Notes under the pieces: generated by a model | Databases searched by the model: none | The model's input: the letters and a program-made list of their open reading frames with translations, nothing else | What the model was told of the DNA's origin: nothing | Position numbers and translations under genes: made by a program | From: SIG607 sp045605385 | GTDB taxonomy: Bacteria > Bacillota > Clostridia > Oscillospirales > Acutalibacteraceae | Assembly (NCBI GenBank): GCA_045605385.1 | Contig: JAZUPW010000020.1 | Span: forward strand, 1-64,000 | Length of the DNA stretch: 64,000 bases | Reading direction: 5' to 3' | In this document: positions 60,741 through 64,000 of the stretch, piece after piece | Layout: each line of letters starts with the position of its first letter | How positions within the stretch are numbered: position 1 is the stretch's first letter

Positions 60741-63700
60741 TTAAACTTTTGTTTTGCGCTTTTTAACAATTATCAGCACTACCGCCAAAGCGGCAATAAC
60801 CAAAACTAAAGCGCCGCCGCCAATAATTAAACCAATTGGCAAAGCATTATTGTTTGTTTCACCGCTTACAACCGAGAACACTTCTGCTTCCCAAACCGAA
60901 GCCTCAAGCAAGTTACCGTTTGCATCGCGCTTAGCGGGTACGTATTCTGTGTAATCAACTGCTTTGCTAACCGAAGTAGAAGCATCTACTCGCGTAATAA
61001 CAATATCGTCAATAAAGAGTTCAACGTAACCGGGTGTCTGAATGGTTAAATAAGGTTCAGAAGCAACGTAGGTGAAATTTATTTCCTGCCATTCGCCTTC
61101 TTTAAGGTCTTTAATAGCCGCAACAGCTAAATAGTCGCCTGTAGTTGCCCAAGGATAGAACACATTATTGTTAGAAGCAATTTTTATTGCGCCGTCCTTA
61201 TGGAAACTCTTAATAAGTTTCACCTTCATGGTAACGTTGTAACGTTCGCCCGAATTTAAAGACTTATCCTGAGTAAGTACCTGAGCATTTTCAAAATACA
61301 TTGTGTTACCTTTTCGGTGAAGTGAGTATTTACCCGAAACAACGTTTTCTTTGCTGTTGCCTTCTTTTTCGGCATTATAATGTTCGTAGTCAAAGTCTAT
61401 AGTAGTATAATCGCCGTAGGTATTAAGTAACGAATCAAAACCTGTTTCAAAATCCTGAACGGTATTAATTCTTACAAAGTTAGCAACTATACGCAAAGTA
61501 TCTTCGGTAAACACCATTTTTTCTCTTAAAAGCTCGTTGCTGTTATTATCGGCATCGTAATAAACATATCCGCCGAAGTGGTGGTTATCGTACTTAGGTT
61601 CTTTTGGAAGTTTGTTTGCAAAACTTGAACCAATAGGACCCGATACAAAAGAAGGTACGTTTTTGCAACCGCCGTTGTCAACTATATATGCGGTATGACC
61701 TTTTGGAAGTCTTGTAAGAGCTACGTCATCAATGTAATAAAGACCGTCGTTACCGCCTGTCATACCTACAAACAAATAGTTACAGGTTGGATCTTTAAGT
61801 TTTGTGCCGTCAACAATAACTGTTCCTTCGTGCCATACGCCAACCTCTTCTGAAATCGGTATATTAAGCGGATGACCAAGCGTTGTAGCGTTATGGTGGA
61901 AACTTGTGCTGTGTGCAGCCGTAAAGGAAAGTTTAGCAGCCTTTGTTGCAGCCTTTGCAATATAATATTTATAGGTTAAAACGTAAACTCTGTCAGGTTC
62001 AACAGCGAAAATATCTCTGCCGTTGCCGTAACCCACAGCCGCATAAGAAGCATAGAAATACTTAGGATTAGAAGTATCACGGTCTAACACAACTGCGCTC
62101 TTTCCCGAATAACCCTTAATATCGTGCTTAACACCGCCGCCGTTACCGTAAACAAACCAGCCCGGATTGTTTGCTAAGTTGTAATCCTCAAAATCGTAAA
62201 GCACGTAATCGGCTAATTCATATTTAGCGTAAACAATAAGTTCTTCGTCACCCTCAAAATGAGTAGCCGTAAAGGGTACTGTTAACTCTTTGTCAATGTA
62301 CCAACCCACAAAATTATTTCCAAGCAAAGCGGGGTCTTCGGGGAATTCAATTTTTTCGCCTGCTATTCCGCGAACCACGTTTGCGGGTTTCTTGTTAAGT
62401 CCGTCAAAGTAAATATACGGCGCATCAATTTTTTCAACAGTTACGTTATCAAACTGTGCGTGAAGTACCATACCTTCAGTAGACGTAGATGCCGTAGTGC
62501 AAACCTGTAAGAACAAAACGTTAGAATACTGTGAAGTAAAGCTTGTAGCAATATACGTTTCAGCCTTAGTCCACTCGGTATTATTCTTTGCAACAAGTTG
62601 TTTTGATGTGTCATAGCCAGTGTATGCGCCGCCCCATATAGTAGAACCGTTACCGTTACCAAAACTTATCTGTAATTCCTGATTGTTATCAGCGCAGGTT
62701 CTGTAGTAGTAGGTAATTTTATAAAGCTTGTTGTTTTCTACCTTACCAAGCTGTGCAATATGGTCTTTAGCCGAAGTTGCACGTTCTCTCCAATAAACCG
62801 TTTTTCCTTTGGCGTCAACTTCCTTAACGTCGTCACCAACAAGCTTAAAGTCAAGCAGGTAATCGTCGCCGTCAACGCCAATTCCTGTTTCGTTTATAAT
62901 GTTCATTCTTGAACCAAAACGGAAACGGTCGTTAGCTTCGGTTCTGTAAGCGTATTTATAATCCTCAAATGTATAAGTAATAACCTTAGATTCTTCATAC
63001 TTTGCATAAACAATAAATTCATCGTTTGCGCCAAAGTGAGTAGCTGTAAAGGGTGTTGTTAAAGTTCTGTCGGTAAACCAACCAACAAAATCGTAACCAA
63101 ACTTCTTCGGTTTTTCAGGAAGTTTAATTTCTTCGCCTTCGCTTCCTTTAACAATAGCGCCCGTAATATCGTTCATACCGTCAAAATAAACGTAAGGACC
63201 TTCTATTTTTTCAACCGTTATGTTATCAAACTGTGCGTGAAGCACCATACTCTTTGTTGAAGAAGATGCAGTTGTGCAAACCTGAAGATACAACACGTTG
63301 GAATGCTGCGATTCAAAATAGGTACCTATAACAGCTTCACCCTTAGTCCACTCGGTGTTATCCTTTGCAACTATATTTTTGGTATTTACGTAATGTGTAT
63401 AAGCCCCGCCCCAAATGGTAGTTCCGTTACCGTTACCAAAACTAATTGACAATTCCTGATTGTTATCAGCGCAGGTTCTGTAGTAATAGGTTACCTTGTA
63501 AAGTTTGTTGTTCTCTACCTTGCCAAGCTGTGCAATATGGTCTTTAGACGAAGTTGCGCGTTCTCTCCAATAAACAGTCTTACCGTTAGCGTCAACATCC
63601 TTAACGTCATCACCTACAAGTTTAAAATCAAGAAGGTAGTCGTCGCCGTCAACACCAATACCTGTTTCGTTTATAATGTTCATTCTTGAACCAAAACGGA

Positions 63701-64000
63701 AACGGTCATTTGCTTCGGTTTTATATGCCCACTTGTAATCTTCAAAAGTTATGGGCAGCGGAGGCCACTTAGCATAAACAGTAACCGTTTCTCTGCCAAA
63801 AGAAGTTTGTGTAAAGGGTATTGTTAGCTCTTTATCAAGGTACCAACCCATAAAGTTAAAGTTTTTATACTGTGGAATATATTCAGGAATAGCCTCGCCG
63901 CGGTTACCTCTTGAAATAACGTCTTCGTTGCCGTTGTTCTGCTTATAAATAACCATTGATTCATAAGGTTGAACAGCGCTTAAAGTAATATTATCAACAT
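60741..64000 (-). CDS. Membrane-anchored multimodular surface protein, cassette 6 (5' part outside the window)
   Basis: The frame stays open to the right edge. The residues upstream of the first visible Met read ...DNITLSAVQPYES, matching the 'FDNV...VQPYES' strand of the paralogues. About 1085 residues are visible; roughly the first 560-600, including the signal peptide and opening module, should lie beyond 64000. The visible part has three clear InlB/Flg_new repeats and one degenerate one. Two of its modules form a nearly exact tandem duplication (259 codons, with FEDYK.AY.TEANDRFRFGS in both). The conserved membrane-proximal module, TEYVPAKRDANGNL, a transmembrane helix about 30 residues from the end and the tail KKRKTKV follow. 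The role is inferred as for the other five large members. Confidence 0.75.
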   Translation of the reverse strand, partial: VDNITLSAVQPYESMVIYKQNNGNEDVISRGNRGEAIPEYIPQYKNFNFMGWYLDKELTIPFTQTSFGRETVTVYAKWPPLPITFEDYKWAYKTEANDRFRFGSRMNIINETGIGVDGDDYLLDFKLVGDDVKDVDANGKTVYWRERATSSKDHIAQLGKVENNKLYKVTYYYRTCADNNQELSISFGNGNGTTIWGGAYTHYVNTKNIVAKDNTEWTKGEAVIGTYFESQHSNVLYLQVCTTASSSTKSMVLHAQFDNITVEKIEGPYVYFDGMNDITGAIVKGSEGEEIKLPEKPKKFGYDFVGWFTDRTLTTPFTATHFGANDEFIVYAKYEESKVITYTFEDYKYAYRTEANDRFRFGSRMNIINETGIGVDGDDYLLDFKLVGDDVKEVDAKGKTVYWRERATSAKDHIAQLGKVENNKLYKITYYYRTCADNNQELQISFGNGNGSTIWGGAYTGYDTSKQLVAKNNTEWTKAETYIATSFTSQYSNVLFLQVCTTASTSTEGMVLHAQFDNVTVEKIDAPYIYFDGLNKKPANVVRGIAGEKIEFPEDPALLGNNFVGWYIDKELTVPFTATHFEGDEELIVYAKYELADYVLYDFEDYNLANNPGWFVYGNGGGVKHDIKGYSGKSAVVLDRDTSNPKYFYASYAAVGYGNGRDIFAVEPDRVYVLTYKYYIAKAATKAAKLSFTAAHSTSFHHNATTLGHPLNIPISEEVGVWHEGTVIVDGTKLKDPTCNYLFVGMTGGNDGLYYIDDVALTRLPKGHTAYIVDNGGCKNVPSFVSGPIGSSFANKLPKEPKYDNHHFGGYVYYDADNNSNELLREKMVFTEDTLRIVANFVRINTVQDFETGFDSLLNTYGDYTTIDFDYEHYNAEKEGNSKENVVSGKYSLHRKGNTMYFENAQVLTQDKSLNSGERYNVTMKVKLIKSFHKDGAIKIASNNNVFYPWATTGDYLAVAAIKDLKEGEWQEINFTYVASEPYLTIQTPGYVELFIDDIVITRVDASTSVSKAVDYTEYVPAKRDANGNLLEASVWEAEVFSVVSGETNNNALPIGLIIGGGALVLVIAALAVVLIIVKKRKTKV
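62190..63740. repeat. In-frame tandem duplication, 777-bp unit, two copies
   Basis: Positions offset by 777 bp match closely, for instance cctgtttcgtttataatg at 62884 and 63661. The unit is 259 codons: one beta-sandwich module plus one InlB repeat. It is independent of the duplication in cassette 5, because a different module is copied. The ends are approximate. Confidence 0.85.

Noticed and set aside
54752..63740. CRISPR array or non-coding tandem repeat
   Set aside because: The long repeats are in-frame coding duplications of 729 and 777 bp, with no short regular repeat-spacer pattern anywhere in the window.

Overview
The window looks like chromosomal DNA of an uncultured Clostridia member, most likely an Oscillospiraceae/Ruminococcaceae-type gut bacterium. 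The evidence is the low GC, strong AGGAGG ribosome sites, consensus sigma-A promoters, Gram-positive signal peptides and lipoboxes, a type I dockerin, LRR_5 and InlB-type repeats, and no outer-membrane machinery. This is inference; no rRNA gene lies inside the window. Two tandem leftward consensus promoters and a leader-like sequence at the left edge suggest an rRNA operon just outside.

Layout. 1-660: rRNA-type promoter pair and a monocistronic 48-residue peptide gene. 667-3485: two paralogous solute-binding lipoproteins without permease genes. 3713-9274: a dockerin-bearing multimodular secreted protein and an LRR_5 secreted protein. 9487-18684: a mirror-symmetric locus with a tyrosine recombinase in the centre. 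The recombinase is flanked by paired 22-bp inverted sites, then by 99-bp inverted repeats that carry the promoter core, leader and start of two divergent, paralogous, very large secreted proteins, and finally by inverted terminator copies at the outer ends. Only the left gene has a TTGACA -35 box, and it straddles the inner edge of the inverted repeat, so inversion of the recombinase segment would move that box to the other gene. 18927-22175: housekeeping-type genes (PrsA/SurA-like lipoprotein, E2/CAT-like acyltransferase, LOG protein, dUTPase) and a MITE-like repeat.

22241-64000: six tandem two-gene cassettes, all on the minus strand. Each is a 1500-1900 residue membrane-anchored protein (beta-sandwich modules alternating with InlB/Flg_new repeats, C-terminal transmembrane helix, no LPXTG) followed 18-20 bp later by a 615-626 residue lipoprotein with a GH16-like domain that keeps ExDxxE. 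Most cassettes have a recognisable promoter and terminator of their own. The sixth runs off the right edge. Two of the large genes contain near-identical internal in-frame tandem duplications (729 and 777 bp).

Together the window encodes a surface programme for binding, and probably cutting, beta-glucan-like polymers: membrane-tethered binding scaffolds paired with tethered GH16 enzymes, plus secreted multimodular proteins of which two appear to be under site-specific recombination control. The substrate and the switching behaviour are inferences. The most novel items are the recombinase-centred mirror locus and the six-fold scaffold/GH16 cassette array.
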